A DNA stretch of 49,324 bases from Thermoanaerobaculum aquaticum. GTDB lineage: Bacteria; Acidobacteriota; UBA4820. This document shows positions 8,792 to 17,017 of the stretch, in pieces. A program made the position numbers and the translations under genes. The stretch covers positions 1 through 49,324 of the forward strand of contig DYJZ01000004.1 of the NCBI GenBank assembly GCA_020722885.1, written 5' to 3'. How positions within the stretch are numbered: the first letter of the stretch is position 1; each line of letters starts with the position of its first letter. Under the pieces are notes generated by a model, which saw nothing but the letters and a program-made list of their open reading frames with translations, had not been told where the DNA came from and made no database searches.

Positions 8792-8962
8792 ATTGCGAGT
8801 GCTTTTTCGGAGCCCTGTCTTGCGAAGCAATCTCCCTCTTTAAGACCCAACGCAGTCATTGCGAGTGCTACTTCGTAGTCCCCACTTACGAAGCAATTTT
8901 CCACTTTGAATTTTACGCAGTCATTGCGAATTCTACTTCGAGGCATTCTCCCGTGAAGCAAT
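8792..8962 (+). repeat. Three tandem ~66-bp units, each starting ATTGCGA and ending GAAGCAAT
   Basis: Units start at 8792, 8858 and 8923. Each opens with ATTGCGA and closes with GAAGCAAT, so the ends are inverted complements and each unit can fold back. Two related units occur in the intact element on the opposite strand (about 29500-29630). The sequence family is reminiscent of the ATTGCGA/GAAGCAAT palindromic repeats seen in other bacterial genomes. Confidence 0.75.
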
Positions 8963-9168
8963 CTTCCTCTTCCCAAACAAAGGAAGATCACTTCGTTTGC
9001 CATCCCTCGAAGCACCCCTCGTGATGACAATTATGGACTAGTAACAAAGGAAGATTACTTCGTCTGCGGATATCGCGCAGTGTTATTTTTATTAACTGTC
9101 AAGACTATTTAGAAATGTCCCCTAAACTAACTAACTAAAAATGTTCTGTCAACAGGTTGATTAGAAGA

Positions 9169-9203
9169 GGCTGTGGGAATTGCATCCACAGCCTTGTTTT
9201 TTT
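9169..9203 (+). terminator. Rho-independent terminator
   Basis: GGCTGTGG and CCACAGCC form a perfect 8-bp stem around a 9-nt loop, followed by TTGTTTTTTT. The orientation suits transcription on the + strand. It is probably the end of the uppS-rseP transcript, now about 530 nt downstream of rseP because repeat DNA lies between. It is not part of the repeat, since the intact copy lacks it. Confidence 0.8.
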
Positions 9204-9314
9204 ACCTTTTCTGAACACCCGCAGAGCTGAAATTGACTTCCATTTTGAGGCCATTTCTAATCAGTTTAAAATAGGACATTATTATGTAGTTTTGACAAAA
9301 AAGAACTGTAAAAT

Positions 9315-9344
9315 TTGACAGCAATTGACTCTTTGAGTTATCAT
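9315..9344 (+). promoter_or_regulatory. Candidate sigma-70 promoter of the rpsP operon
   Basis: A perfect TTGACA (9315-9320) is followed after 18 bases by TATCAT (9339-9344). It lies between the terminator at 9169-9203 and the rpsP start at 9381, as expected for an operon head. The TTG that opens the track's longer rpsP ORF is the -35 box itself. Confidence 0.6.
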
Positions 9345-9380
9345 ACAAAATTGACCATTTTAGAACGACGGAGGTGTAAT

Positions 9381-9632
9381 TTGTTAGCGATTCGTTTAAA
9401 GAGAGTTGGATTTAAAAAACATCCCCTTTATCGCGTGGTAGTTTCAGACAGCAGAAAAAGACCTACTGGAGAAGCGATTGATGAAATAGGAACTTACAAT
9501 CCCAATCCAGAGTCATCTGATGTCAAACTGAAACTTGATAGGGTTGATTACTGGTTAAAACACGGGGCGAAGCCCTCAAACACCGTCAAAAAACTCATTG
9601 AGATAGCGCGGGCAAAAAACAGTAGTTCTTAA
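9381..9632 (+). CDS. rpsP: 30S ribosomal protein S16
   Basis: S16 is a small-subunit protein needed for 16S rRNA folding. The product (LAIRLKRVGFKKHPLYRVVV, then DSRKRPTGEAIDEIGTYNP) matches the family throughout, with about 83 residues. The track's 105-residue form has a spurious N-terminus. The TTG at 9381 is 5 nt after CGGAGGTG and gives the canonical start. It opens the standard rpsP-rimM-trmD-rplS order; the khpA gene often found between rpsP and rimM is absent. Confidence 0.97.
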   Translation: MLAIRLKRVGFKKHPLYRVVVSDSRKRPTGEAIDEIGTYNPNPESSDVKLKLDRVDYWLKHGAKPSNTVKKLIEIARAKNSSS

Positions 9633-9641
9633 GGACTTGAA

Positions 9642-10145
9642 ATGGCTATGGTCGTTTCGGGCTGTTTCATAGCCCCAAGGGGATTTAAAGGTGAGACTTT
9701 TGTTGAGATTTATCAAAAAGATAGATTCTTACCAAAAGATGGTGAATTTGCCTATCTTAAAGAAGCAAAAGACTTTAACCCATTTTTGATTGAAAGGTTT
9801 TTTTCCTATGAAAAAGGATCTGTTTTGAAGTTTGCTGAAATTAAAACGAAGGAGGAAGCGAACAGATTGATAGGGAAAGAGTTTTTTCTTCAAAGAGAAG
9901 AGGAGACTGACTTTCTGGGAAAAGAGTTTTTAGGATTTGAAGTTTTCGACCTTAAAAGAGGGAAGATAGGTGAAATTTCAGACTTTGCAATTTTACATTC
10001 ATACATTCTTCTTTACTGTAATGGTAAAAGTGGCGGCTTTGAAATTCCTTTAATAAAAGATTTGGGCTTGAAACTTATAAGAGAGGAAAGAAAGATATTC
10101 TTTGATCTTCCCAGAGAATATCCGGGTGTTGACTATGAGAATTGA
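9642..10145 (+). CDS. rimM: Ribosome maturation factor RimM
   Basis: RimM binds S19 and assists 30S head maturation. The N-terminal beta-barrel carries APRGFKGE, equivalent to the conserved G-x-x-G-x-x-G-E motif, and a PRC-barrel-like C-terminal domain ([17 protein letters not shown]) follows. The sequence is divergent and slightly short (167 residues), but its place between rpsP and trmD settles the call. The ATG at 9642 is 6 nt after TAAGGAC; ATG 9648 is an alternative. It overlaps trmD by 11 nt. Confidence 0.9.
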   Translation: MAMVVSGCFIAPRGFKGETFVEIYQKDRFLPKDGEFAYLKEAKDFNPFLIERFFSYEKGSVLKFAEIKTKEEANRLIGKEFFLQREEETDFLGKEFLGFEVFDLKRGKIGEISDFAILHSYILLYCNGKSGGFEIPLIKDLGLKLIREERKIFFDLPREYPGVDYEN

Positions 10146-10830
10146 TGTTTTTACCCTCTTTCCAGAGATGTTTGCTGGTCCCCTGAGCAACTCCATACTA
10201 AAAAGAGCCCAGAATAAAGGAGTGGTGGAAATAAGACTTCACAATTTTAGAAGGTTTGCAAAAGATAAACACCACACGGTTGACGACACACCTTATGGTG
10301 GAGGGGCGGGAATGGTTTTGAAGCCTGAGCCGATCTTTGATGCCGTTGAACAACTGAGAAAAAAAACAGGCTGGTTCCCTCTTTTCTATCTAAGCCCTAA
10401 GGGAAAAGTTTTTAATCAGAAAATTGCTCTGGAAATGTCAAAGATGGAAAGATTTGCCCTTTTATGCGGCAGGTATGAAGGAGTGGATCAAAGAGTAATC
10501 GATGGACTTATAGATGAAGAGATATCTATAGGGGACTATGTGCTATCGGGAGGTGAGCCTGCGGCAATTGTTCTGATTGATGCAGTAGTCAGATTGATAA
10601 AAGGTGCTCTTGGTGACGAAAAATCCTCGCAGGAGGAGAGTTTTTCAAATGATCTTCTTGAGCATCCACACTATACAAAACCGAAGGAATTTAGAGAAAT
10701 GAAAGTTCCAGAAGTTCTTATTTCAGGAAATCATAAGGAGATAAGGAAATTCAGAGAAAACACCTCTTATCAGATAACATTGAAGAGGAGACCAGATATG
10801 TTAAAATCTAAAGGAGAAGCAAATGGTTAA
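10135..10830 (+). CDS. trmD: tRNA (guanine-N1)-methyltransferase
   Basis: TrmD methylates G37 of tRNAs with SAM, preventing +1 frameshifting. It is a SPOUT-fold enzyme whose deep trefoil knot is formed by [13 protein letters not shown] and the [16 protein letters not shown] segment, both intact. [17 protein letters not shown] is also present. The start is the ATG at 10135 ([13 protein letters not shown]), inside the end of rimM; the track start at 10102 is too early. It overlaps rplS by 8 nt. Confidence 0.98.
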   Translation: MRIDVFTLFPEMFAGPLSNSILKRAQNKGVVEIRLHNFRRFAKDKHHTVDDTPYGGGAGMVLKPEPIFDAVEQLRKKTGWFPLFYLSPKGKVFNQKIALEMSKMERFALLCGRYEGVDQRVIDGLIDEEISIGDYVLSGGEPAAIVLIDAVVRLIKGALGDEKSSQEESFSNDLLEHPHYTKPKEFREMKVPEVLISGNHKEIRKFRENTSYQITLKRRPDMLKSKGEANG

Positions 10831-11173
10831 CATAAGAGAAACAGTAGAAAAAGAACAGATGAGAAGTGACATTCCGGACTTTAAAGCTGGTGACACCATC
10901 AAAGTGCATGTTAAAGTCAGGGAAGGGGACAAAGAAAGAATCCAGGTCTTTCAGGGGATTGTTATTGCCAGAAAACACGGAGGAATAAGAGAGACAATTA
11001 CAGTCCGCAAAGTTTCTTCGGGAATCGGGGTTGAAAGAGTATTTCCTTTGCACAGCCCTATAATTGACAAGATTGAAGTAGTGCAGGAAGGAAGGGTTCG
11101 CAGAGCCAAACTTTATTATCTTAGAGATCTCAAAGGGAAAAAGGCAAAAATAAGCGAACTCAGAAAAGAATAG
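10823..11173 (+). CDS. rplS: 50S ribosomal protein L19
   Basis: L19 lies at the 30S-50S interface. The 116-residue product has the family pattern: [20 protein letters not shown], then [13 protein letters not shown], then [13 protein letters not shown], and RRAKLYYLR at the C-terminus. The ATG at 10823 follows AAAGGAGAAGC and lies inside the 3' end of trmD. Eight nt separate its stop from rnhB. Confidence 0.98.
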   Translation: MVNIRETVEKEQMRSDIPDFKAGDTIKVHVKVREGDKERIQVFQGIVIARKHGGIRETITVRKVSSGIGVERVFPLHSPIIDKIEVVQEGRVRRAKLYYLRDLKGKKAKISELRKE

Positions 11174-11181
11174 CAGGAAAA

Positions 11182-11811
11182 ATGTCAGAGATTGAGGAAG
11201 CGCTCAACTTTGACAAAAATTTCTGGGATAAAGGATTTTATCCCATCGCCGGGATTGACGAAGCGGGAAGGGGGGCTTTGTTTGGACCAGTGGTTGCGGC
11301 GGCTGTTGTGATTTTAAAAGACAGAAAAATTCCTCCTCTCTGTGATTCAAAAAGTGTTTGCGCTAAAAGGAGAGAGGAGCTTTTTGAAGAACTTACAGTA
11401 AACGGACACCTTTTTTCGGTTGGGGTGGTTAATGCTGATGAGATAGACAGAACAAATATTTTAAATGCTACGCTAAAGGCAATGAAGATTGCTTTTGAGG
11501 GTTTAAAAACTCCTGCTGCAATTGCTTTAGTGGACGGATGTACCAAACCCCCACTGAAATGTAAGGTGGAAACTGTCATTAAAGGGGACAAACTTTCTCT
11601 TTCAATAGGGGCTGCAAGTATTGTTGCTAAAGTTTTTAGAGATAGAATGATAATGGAACTTGATCAAATGTATCCTGGATACGGGCTAAAGGAGAACAAG
11701 GGTTATGGCACAAAAAACCATATTGAAGCGCTCTATAAAAAAGGAGCAACGCCCTTGCATAGAAAGACATTTAAGCCTGTTTCAGAGATTGGTGGCTCGC
11801 TATGGCATTAG
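11182..11811 (+). CDS. rnhB: Ribonuclease HII
   Basis: RNase HII removes RNA from RNA-DNA hybrids and single ribonucleotides from DNA. The catalytic DEAGRG block (GIDEAGRGALFGPVV) is near the N-terminus, with further acidic residues in LVDGC and in ASIVAKVFRD. Length (209 residues) is normal. The stop codon lies inside the next gene (10-nt overlap), making this the last core gene of the rpsP operon and coupling it to the large TPR protein. Confidence 0.97.
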   Translation: MSEIEEALNFDKNFWDKGFYPIAGIDEAGRGALFGPVVAAAVVILKDRKIPPLCDSKSVCAKRREELFEELTVNGHLFSVGVVNADEIDRTNILNATLKAMKIAFEGLKTPAAIALVDGCTKPPLKCKVETVIKGDKLSLSIGAASIVAKVFRDRMIMELDQMYPGYGLKENKGYGTKNHIEALYKKGATPLHRKTFKPVSEIGGSLWH

Positions 11812-14800
11812 ATAAGAACAAAATAAAGGCTAATGTCACCAAGTTAGTAAGCCAGAAGAAGTATCAGGAGGCAATAAGGGAGCAGATCAAATTAGTAGAA
11901 GATAACCCTAAAGATATTCCAACCTTACAACAACTCGGTAATATCTATCTTATGGCAAATCAAAAAGAGAATGCTGTTCCACTGTTTATAAAAATAGCGG
12001 AGCTTTACCATAAAACAGGTTTTACTCCTAAGGCTCTTGCATCAATCAAAATTGCCCTCAGAGAAGCTCCTGATAACACGCAGGCGCAGGAGTTATATGC
12101 AACATTCGCAGAACAAACAGGACTTCAAAGAGATGCAATAGACGCTTACGAAAAACTTGTTGGTACCTACTCAATGTTGGGGCAACTTGATAAGGCAGAA
12201 TCAATTTTGGCAAAACTTCTTGAACTGAATCCCGACAATGTGAGATATCAACTGCAGCACGGTGACCTTTTAACCCGTCTTAACAGGAAAGAAGATGCGA
12301 TCCCCTCCTATCTGAAGGCTGCAGAGAATTTTGTTGCACAAGGTAAAATTAAAGAATCTGCAAAAATTTTCGCAAGTGTCCTGCAGATAGATCCAAAGAA
12401 GATTTCATCTCTGGAAAATGCTGTAAAGAGTCTGCTTAATCAAAATGAAGCTCAAAAGGCGCTTGAGCTTCTTGACATAGTTGTGGGGGGAAGGGAAGTT
12501 CCACCTATAATAAACGAATTAAAAGCCGATATTCTTATAAAGTTACAGGATTTTGATAGAGCAGAGGCTATTTTAAGAAAAGTTGCAGAAAAGGTTCCAA
12601 TTAGAGGTTCTCTACTCGGGAGATTTTTAAATCTCTTTATCGCCCAGAAAAAATTTGAAATTTTGATAAGGCTAATAAGTTCTCAAATTCCAAATGCAGA
12701 TGCATTGCACCTAAAAGAACTTGAGGGGGCATTTGAAGAGATACTGAATCAGAATCCAGGTGGCACAGAAGCTTTTGCTGGATTAATAGTCGTTCAGAGA
12801 AAAATTGGAAACAAGAGAAAGCTGCTTTCAACGCTTTCAAAATACAGCGATCTTCTTATAGAAAAAGGGGATTTTAAGGGAGCAGAAACAGTTGTAAAGG
12901 AAATGCTTGAGATTGCTCCAAACGAGATGCTATTGCTTTCCAAACTTGACGATATAAGGGATAAACTTGGCTATGAAAAGCCTGAAGTGGTTAAGAAAGA
13001 AGAACCTGAAATAGTAGTTATTGAAAAAGAAGAAGAGTTTAACCCTCCCAGGCGTGCCGATAAAGAGATTCAGAAAGAAATAGAACCTGATGTCGAAATA
13101 GAAGTTGAGGTAGAAGATATTTCAACTGAACTTCCTGTTGTTCAGACGAAAGAGGAAGAGAAAGAGGAGATTAAACCACTTTCTCCGGAACAAATTGAAG
13201 TGACTTCAACTTTTTCCGTGACTCCCATAATGGAAGAACATGTTGAAGAAAAAGAACCAATTTCTATTGAAATAGAGGATGAAAGCGAAACATCTGAACC
13301 ACAAAAAGAAATTAAAGAAGAGATTGAAGAAGAAGTGGAGGTAAAAGAAAAAGAAGAAATAGAAGGTGAGACTTCCTCTAAGGAAGAACGGCAGAGAGAG
13401 CTTGATGAAAGAACAGGAGCTACAATTCAGGAAAAATTTTCTGAAGCGCAGATATACTTGAAATATGGACTTGTAGAAAAAGCCATAGGGGAACTGCAGT
13501 CTGTATTAAAAATTGTTCCAGATCACATCCAGGCTCACCAAAAATTGATAGGAATATATAGACAGCTTGACAAGAAGGATAAGCTTGTAAGGCAAATAAT
13601 TAAACTTGCAAATGTTTTTAAGCAGCAAGGAGACATTGATACTTCAGAAAATCTGGTTGAAGAGGCGATGCAAATCGATCCAAACCATAAAGCCATTCTT
13701 GAATTTACCGAAAAAGGTGTGGTAAAGGAAGCAGCTCCTAAAAAGACTCCTCCCATTAAAGAACTTGATGCCCTTGCTGGTATAGTTAAAGGAAAGAAAG
13801 TTGAAACGCCACAAATTCCTGAAAAAGTTGATGCGGTCAAAGAAGAAGTCAAGATTGAAGAAAAAAAGGAAGAAATAAAAGAAGAGGCAAAAGAAATAGA
13901 AATTGACCTTGTTGCTGAACAAGAAAGTTCGCAACCCGAAAAACTTATAGCAATTGAAGAAGAAGATATCAAGAAAACCGTAGCAGAGGAAAAGGAAGAA
14001 GAATTTGTAAAATACGAAGAGCCGGAAAAGGAAGTGTCTTTATCTCTTGAAATTTCTCCTGAGGAAGTTGAGTTAAGCAATGAATTAAATGAAAAACTTG
14101 AAGAAGCAGAGTTTTATTTTGCTCAGGAGTTGTATGAGGACGCAAAAAGAATATGTGAGGATTTAAACAGCAAATTCCCGGAAGATGTCAGGGTAATTGA
14201 CCTTCTTGGAAGAATAAATGTGGAAATTGAGAGAACAAAAGAAGAAAAAACTGAACAGGTGGTTGCAGAATCTCAGGAATTGAAAGCTGAAGAAAAAAAA
14301 GATGAACTCTCTCTGCTGGACAAGGACCTTGTAAAAGGTCTCGGTGGAGTTATTCCTGTAGAGAGAAAGAAAACTCGGGTAAAAGTTACTTTAAAAGATG
14401 TTATTCCTGAGGATGAAAAATTAAAGGAAGAAGAAAAACCTCTTCAAGAGGAATCGGGAGAAGAATTTTATGATTTAGCAAAGGAATTGGGGGCTGCTCT
14501 TGAAGGGTTGGAAGAGACAGCGTCCGGTCTTTTTGATGAGGAAGGCGAGGAAAAATCAGCAGAAGAAATGTCATTTGAAGAGGTCTTCAAAGAATTTAAG
14601 AAAGGCGTTGAGAAAAAAGTTGCAGAAGAAGATTTTGACACTCATTACAACCTCGGAATTGCCTATAAAGAGATGGAACTAATTGATGAAGCAATTGGAG
14701 AATTTCAAATAGCTGCCCGTTCTCCAATGTACTTTGCTGATGCCTGCGCTATGCTTGGCAAATGCTTTCAAATAAAAAGAATGTATGATCTGGCTGAAAA

Positions 14801-14987
14801 ATGGTATAGAAAAGGGCTTGATTCAAGAGGGTTCCCTGAAGATGTTTACAACGGCCTGAAGTATGATCTGGCAGAGTTGCTTGAAGAGACTAACAGAAAA
14901 AAAGAAGCGCTTGAACTTTACAAGGAAGTTTACTCTTCCAATGCAAATTACAGAGAAGTTAAAGATAAAATTGCTTCTTTGAAATAA
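11802..14987 (+). CDS. Very large TPR protein with acidic low-complexity linkers
   Basis: A 1061-residue protein without signal peptide or membrane segment. TPR-type helical repeats fill residues about 10-395 (for example NPKDIPTLQQLGNIYLMANQ and PDNTQAQELYATFAEQTGL). Further TPR blocks lie near 540-640, 770-830 and 950-1061. They are separated by Glu/Lys-rich linkers (about 400-540, 650-770 and 830-945). This suggests a flexible scaffold binding several partners in the cytosol. The ATG at 11802 lies within the end of rnhB, so expression follows the ribosomal operon. It is convergent with ligA with only 15 nt between. Function is unknown. Confidence 0.85.
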   Translation: MALDKNKIKANVTKLVSQKKYQEAIREQIKLVEDNPKDIPTLQQLGNIYLMANQKENAVPLFIKIAELYHKTGFTPKALASIKIALREAPDNTQAQELYATFAEQTGLQRDAIDAYEKLVGTYSMLGQLDKAESILAKLLELNPDNVRYQLQHGDLLTRLNRKEDAIPSYLKAAENFVAQGKIKESAKIFASVLQIDPKKISSLENAVKSLLNQNEAQKALELLDIVVGGREVPPIINELKADILIKLQDFDRAEAILRKVAEKVPIRGSLLGRFLNLFIAQKKFEILIRLISSQIPNADALHLKELEGAFEEILNQNPGGTEAFAGLIVVQRKIGNKRKLLSTLSKYSDLLIEKGDFKGAETVVKEMLEIAPNEMLLLSKLDDIRDKLGYEKPEVVKKEEPEIVVIEKEEEFNPPRRADKEIQKEIEPDVEIEVEVEDISTELPVVQTKEEEKEEIKPLSPEQIEVTSTFSVTPIMEEHVEEKEPISIEIEDESETSEPQKEIKEEIEEEVEVKEKEEIEGETSSKEERQRELDERTGATIQEKFSEAQIYLKYGLVEKAIGELQSVLKIVPDHIQAHQKLIGIYRQLDKKDKLVRQIIKLANVFKQQGDIDTSENLVEEAMQIDPNHKAILEFTEKGVVKEAAPKKTPPIKELDALAGIVKGKKVETPQIPEKVDAVKEEVKIEEKKEEIKEEAKEIEIDLVAEQESSQPEKLIAIEEEDIKKTVAEEKEEEFVKYEEPEKEVSLSLEISPEEVELSNELNEKLEEAEFYFAQELYEDAKRICEDLNSKFPEDVRVIDLLGRINVEIERTKEEKTEQVVAESQELKAEEKKDELSLLDKDLVKGLGGVIPVERKKTRVKVTLKDVIPEDEKLKEEEKPLQEESGEEFYDLAKELGAALEGLEETASGLFDEEGEEKSAEEMSFEEVFKEFKKGVEKKVAEEDFDTHYNLGIAYKEMELIDEAIGEFQIAARSPMYFADACAMLGKCFQIKRMYDLAEKWYRKGLDSRGFPEDVYNGLKYDLAELLEETNRKKEALELYKEVYSSNANYREVKDKIASLK

Positions 14988-15002
14988 GAAAGTCTTTTTA
15001 GC

Positions 15003-17006
15003 CTATTCTTTTTGAAAAATAAGTTCGTAAAATTCATTTTCGCTAATAATTTTTATGTTCAATTTTTTCGCTTTCTCAAATTTTGAGCCGGGCTCCGCTC
15101 CAACCACAAGAAAATTAGTTTCTTTTGTGACAGAATCTGAAACTTTTCCTCCAAGCTCTTCAATAATTTCTTTTGCCCTTACTCTTGTCGTTTTTGAAAG
15201 AGTACCTGTAATAACAAAGGTCAAACCTTTCAAGGGACCTTCAGTTTTTTTTGTTCCCTCAAGAGTTAGCCCGGCTTCTTTTAATCTGTCGATGAGTTTG
15301 ATATTTTCTTCAATCCTGAAAAACTCAATAATTTCTTTAGAAACTTTTGGTCCAATGCCTTCTATTTTGATCAAATCTTCTTCCGATGCTTTTTTGAGCA
15401 GGTCGATAGAATGAAATTTTTCAGCAAGTATCTTTGCAGTTTCAACTCCCACCATTCTTATCCCGAGAGCGTAAAGAATCCTTGCATAGGCTCTTTTTTT
15501 ACTTTTCTCTATTTCTTCAATAAGGTTTTTAGCCGATTTTGCTCCCATTCTATCAATTTCTGATAACTCTTTTTCTTTTAAGAAGTAAATATCAGAAATA
15601 CTATTTAACTTACCCGATTCTACAAGCTTATCTACAAGAATCTTTCCGAGTCCAGAAATATCCATAGATTCTCTTGAAGCAAAATGCCTTATAGCTTCCT
15701 TCAATTGGGCTTTGCAGTTTTTATTTGAGCACCTTTTTATTGCTTCATCTTCAGACTTATGAATTCTACCGCCACATACAGGGCAGGTGTCAGGAAAGAC
15801 AAAATTTTTTGAATCATCAGGACGTTCTTCAGGAAACACACGCACGAGGTAAGGAATTACTCCACCCGCTCTTTCTACTAAGACAGTATCATTAACCCTT
15901 ACATCTTTTCGCTTTATTTCGTCTTCATTATGGAGAGAGACCCTTGAAACAATTACCCCTCCAATTTTTACAGGATCAAGGATTGCAACAGGGGTAAGGG
16001 CTCCGGTTCGTCCAACCTGAACAACGATGTCTTTTATTTTTGTCTTTGCCTGTTCTGGAGGAAACTTGTAAGCGATAGCCCATCTCGGCGATCTGGCAGT
16101 AGAACCCGCTCTGTTCTGCAGTTCAATAGAGTTTAACTTTATAACAATACCATCTGCGTCATAGGGAAAAGAGGCTTTGAGAGTTACCATCTCACTATAA
16201 AAATCTGCTATTTCCTTTCCATTTTTTAGTATTCTCGAGAAGGAATCAACAGGAAAGCCCCATTGCCTGAGAAGATTAAGACATTCAAAATGAGTGGGTG
16301 GGATTTCTGATGAGCAAACCATAATCTGATAAACAAATAAAGAAAGTGGTCTCTGAGCAGTGACTGAAGGGTCAATCTGTCTTAAACTGCCTGAGGCAGC
16401 ATTTCTCGGATTTGCAAAAACTTCAAGCCCTTCTTCTTCTCTTTTTTCATTAAATTCTTTAAATTCCTTTATTGGCATATATATTTCGCCTCTTACAACC
16501 AGATTTCCATTTTTGAATGAGATTTCTTTTGGAACATCTTTAATATGAAGAGCATTTTGTGTTACATCTTCTCCAGCAGTTCCATCACCCCTTGTTGCTG
16601 CCCTTATAAGTTGACCATTTTCATAAAATAGTGCAACTGAAAGCCCATCAAACTTCAATTCACCAACGAATTCAAGGTCATCTCTTTCCACAACCTTTTT
16701 TAACCTTATCAGCCAATCATTCATTTCGCCTTCGCTATAAACATTTTCAAGGCTTAAAAGCGGAGAGGGATGAACAACAGGAGAAAAACCTTTTGAAACT
16801 GTTCCGCCAACCACTTCGGTGGGGGACTTTTTAGAGGCGAATTGAGGATATTTCTCTTCCAATTCTTTTAATTCTTTTTCGAGAAGGTCATACTCGTAAT
16901 CACTTATTAGAGGAGCATTTTCTTCGTAATATAGCGTCCTGTGTTTTTCTATCTGCTTCCTGAGATTTTCAATTTTTTCTCTAATAATATCTTTGTCTTC
17001 TTCCAT
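15003..17006 (-). CDS. ligA: NAD-dependent DNA ligase
   Basis: LigA seals nicks in DNA using NAD+ during replication and repair. Domains in order: Ia (HRTLYYEENAPLISDYEYD, NAD binding), adenylation domain with the KFDG lysine in VGELKFDGLSV (residue 118 from this start), OB fold, a four-cysteine zinc finger (CPVCGG and CSNKNC), helix-hairpin-helix repeats (IEGIGPKVSKEI), and a C-terminal BRCT domain (LKGLTFVITGTL). I chose the ATG at 17006, which has AGAGG at good spacing. A TTG at 17021 overlapping the kinase stop is an alternative. It is probably co-transcribed with the kinase and aroC. Confidence 0.97.
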   Translation of the reverse strand: MEEDKDIIREKIENLRKQIEKHRTLYYEENAPLISDYEYDLLEKELKELEEKYPQFASKKSPTEVVGGTVSKGFSPVVHPSPLLSLENVYSEGEMNDWLIRLKKVVERDDLEFVGELKFDGLSVALFYENGQLIRAATRGDGTAGEDVTQNALHIKDVPKEISFKNGNLVVRGEIYMPIKEFKEFNEKREEEGLEVFANPRNAASGSLRQIDPSVTAQRPLSLFVYQIMVCSSEIPPTHFECLNLLRQWGFPVDSFSRILKNGKEIADFYSEMVTLKASFPYDADGIVIKLNSIELQNRAGSTARSPRWAIAYKFPPEQAKTKIKDIVVQVGRTGALTPVAILDPVKIGGVIVSRVSLHNEDEIKRKDVRVNDTVLVERAGGVIPYLVRVFPEERPDDSKNFVFPDTCPVCGGRIHKSEDEAIKRCSNKNCKAQLKEAIRHFASRESMDISGLGKILVDKLVESGKLNSISDIYFLKEKELSEIDRMGAKSAKNLIEEIEKSKKRAYARILYALGIRMVGVETAKILAEKFHSIDLLKKASEEDLIKIEGIGPKVSKEIIEFFRIEENIKLIDRLKEAGLTLEGTKKTEGPLKGLTFVITGTLSKTTRVRAKEIIEELGGKVSDSVTKETNFLVVGAEPGSKFEKAKKLNIKIISENEFYELIFQKE

Positions 17007-17017
17007 AACCTTCCTCT

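Larger units (their letters stand above)
8687..9297 (+). mobile_element. Decayed and rearranged copy (B1) of the MITE-like repeat
   Basis: This stretch between rseP and rpsP has no gene. The left part (from CACATCTGTCC at 8687 to about 8840) is a reverse-complement match to 29600-29746, sharing for instance TTTTGACAGAACCATCTAAG. Tandem units follow (8792-8962). At 9098-9150 there is a repeat-like segment, TAAACTAACTAACTAAAAATG, resembling 29384-29402. At about 9250-9297 a short piece resembles positions 47-97 of copy A1. The remainder of the element is missing, so this is a mosaic rather than a clean insertion. The right boundary is approximate. Confidence 0.65.

Noticed and set aside
8792-8962. 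Possible CRISPR array
   Set aside because: The units are diverged over their whole length with no constant repeat and variable spacer, and there are no cas genes.
8674-9030. 118-residue minus-strand ORF
   Set aside because: It lies wholly in repeat-derived DNA, its frame follows the ATTGCGA/GAAGCAAT palindromes, and it is not kept in the intact element copy.
9315-9380. N-terminal extension of rpsP in the ORF track
   Set aside because: It overlaps the promoter, and the TTG at 9381 behind CGGAGGTG gives the canonical S16 N-terminus.
13535-14080. 181-residue minus-strand Ser-rich ORF
   Set aside because: Antisense shadow of the Glu/Lys-rich linker of the large TPR protein; the Ser/Phe bias is the complement of GAA/AAA codons.
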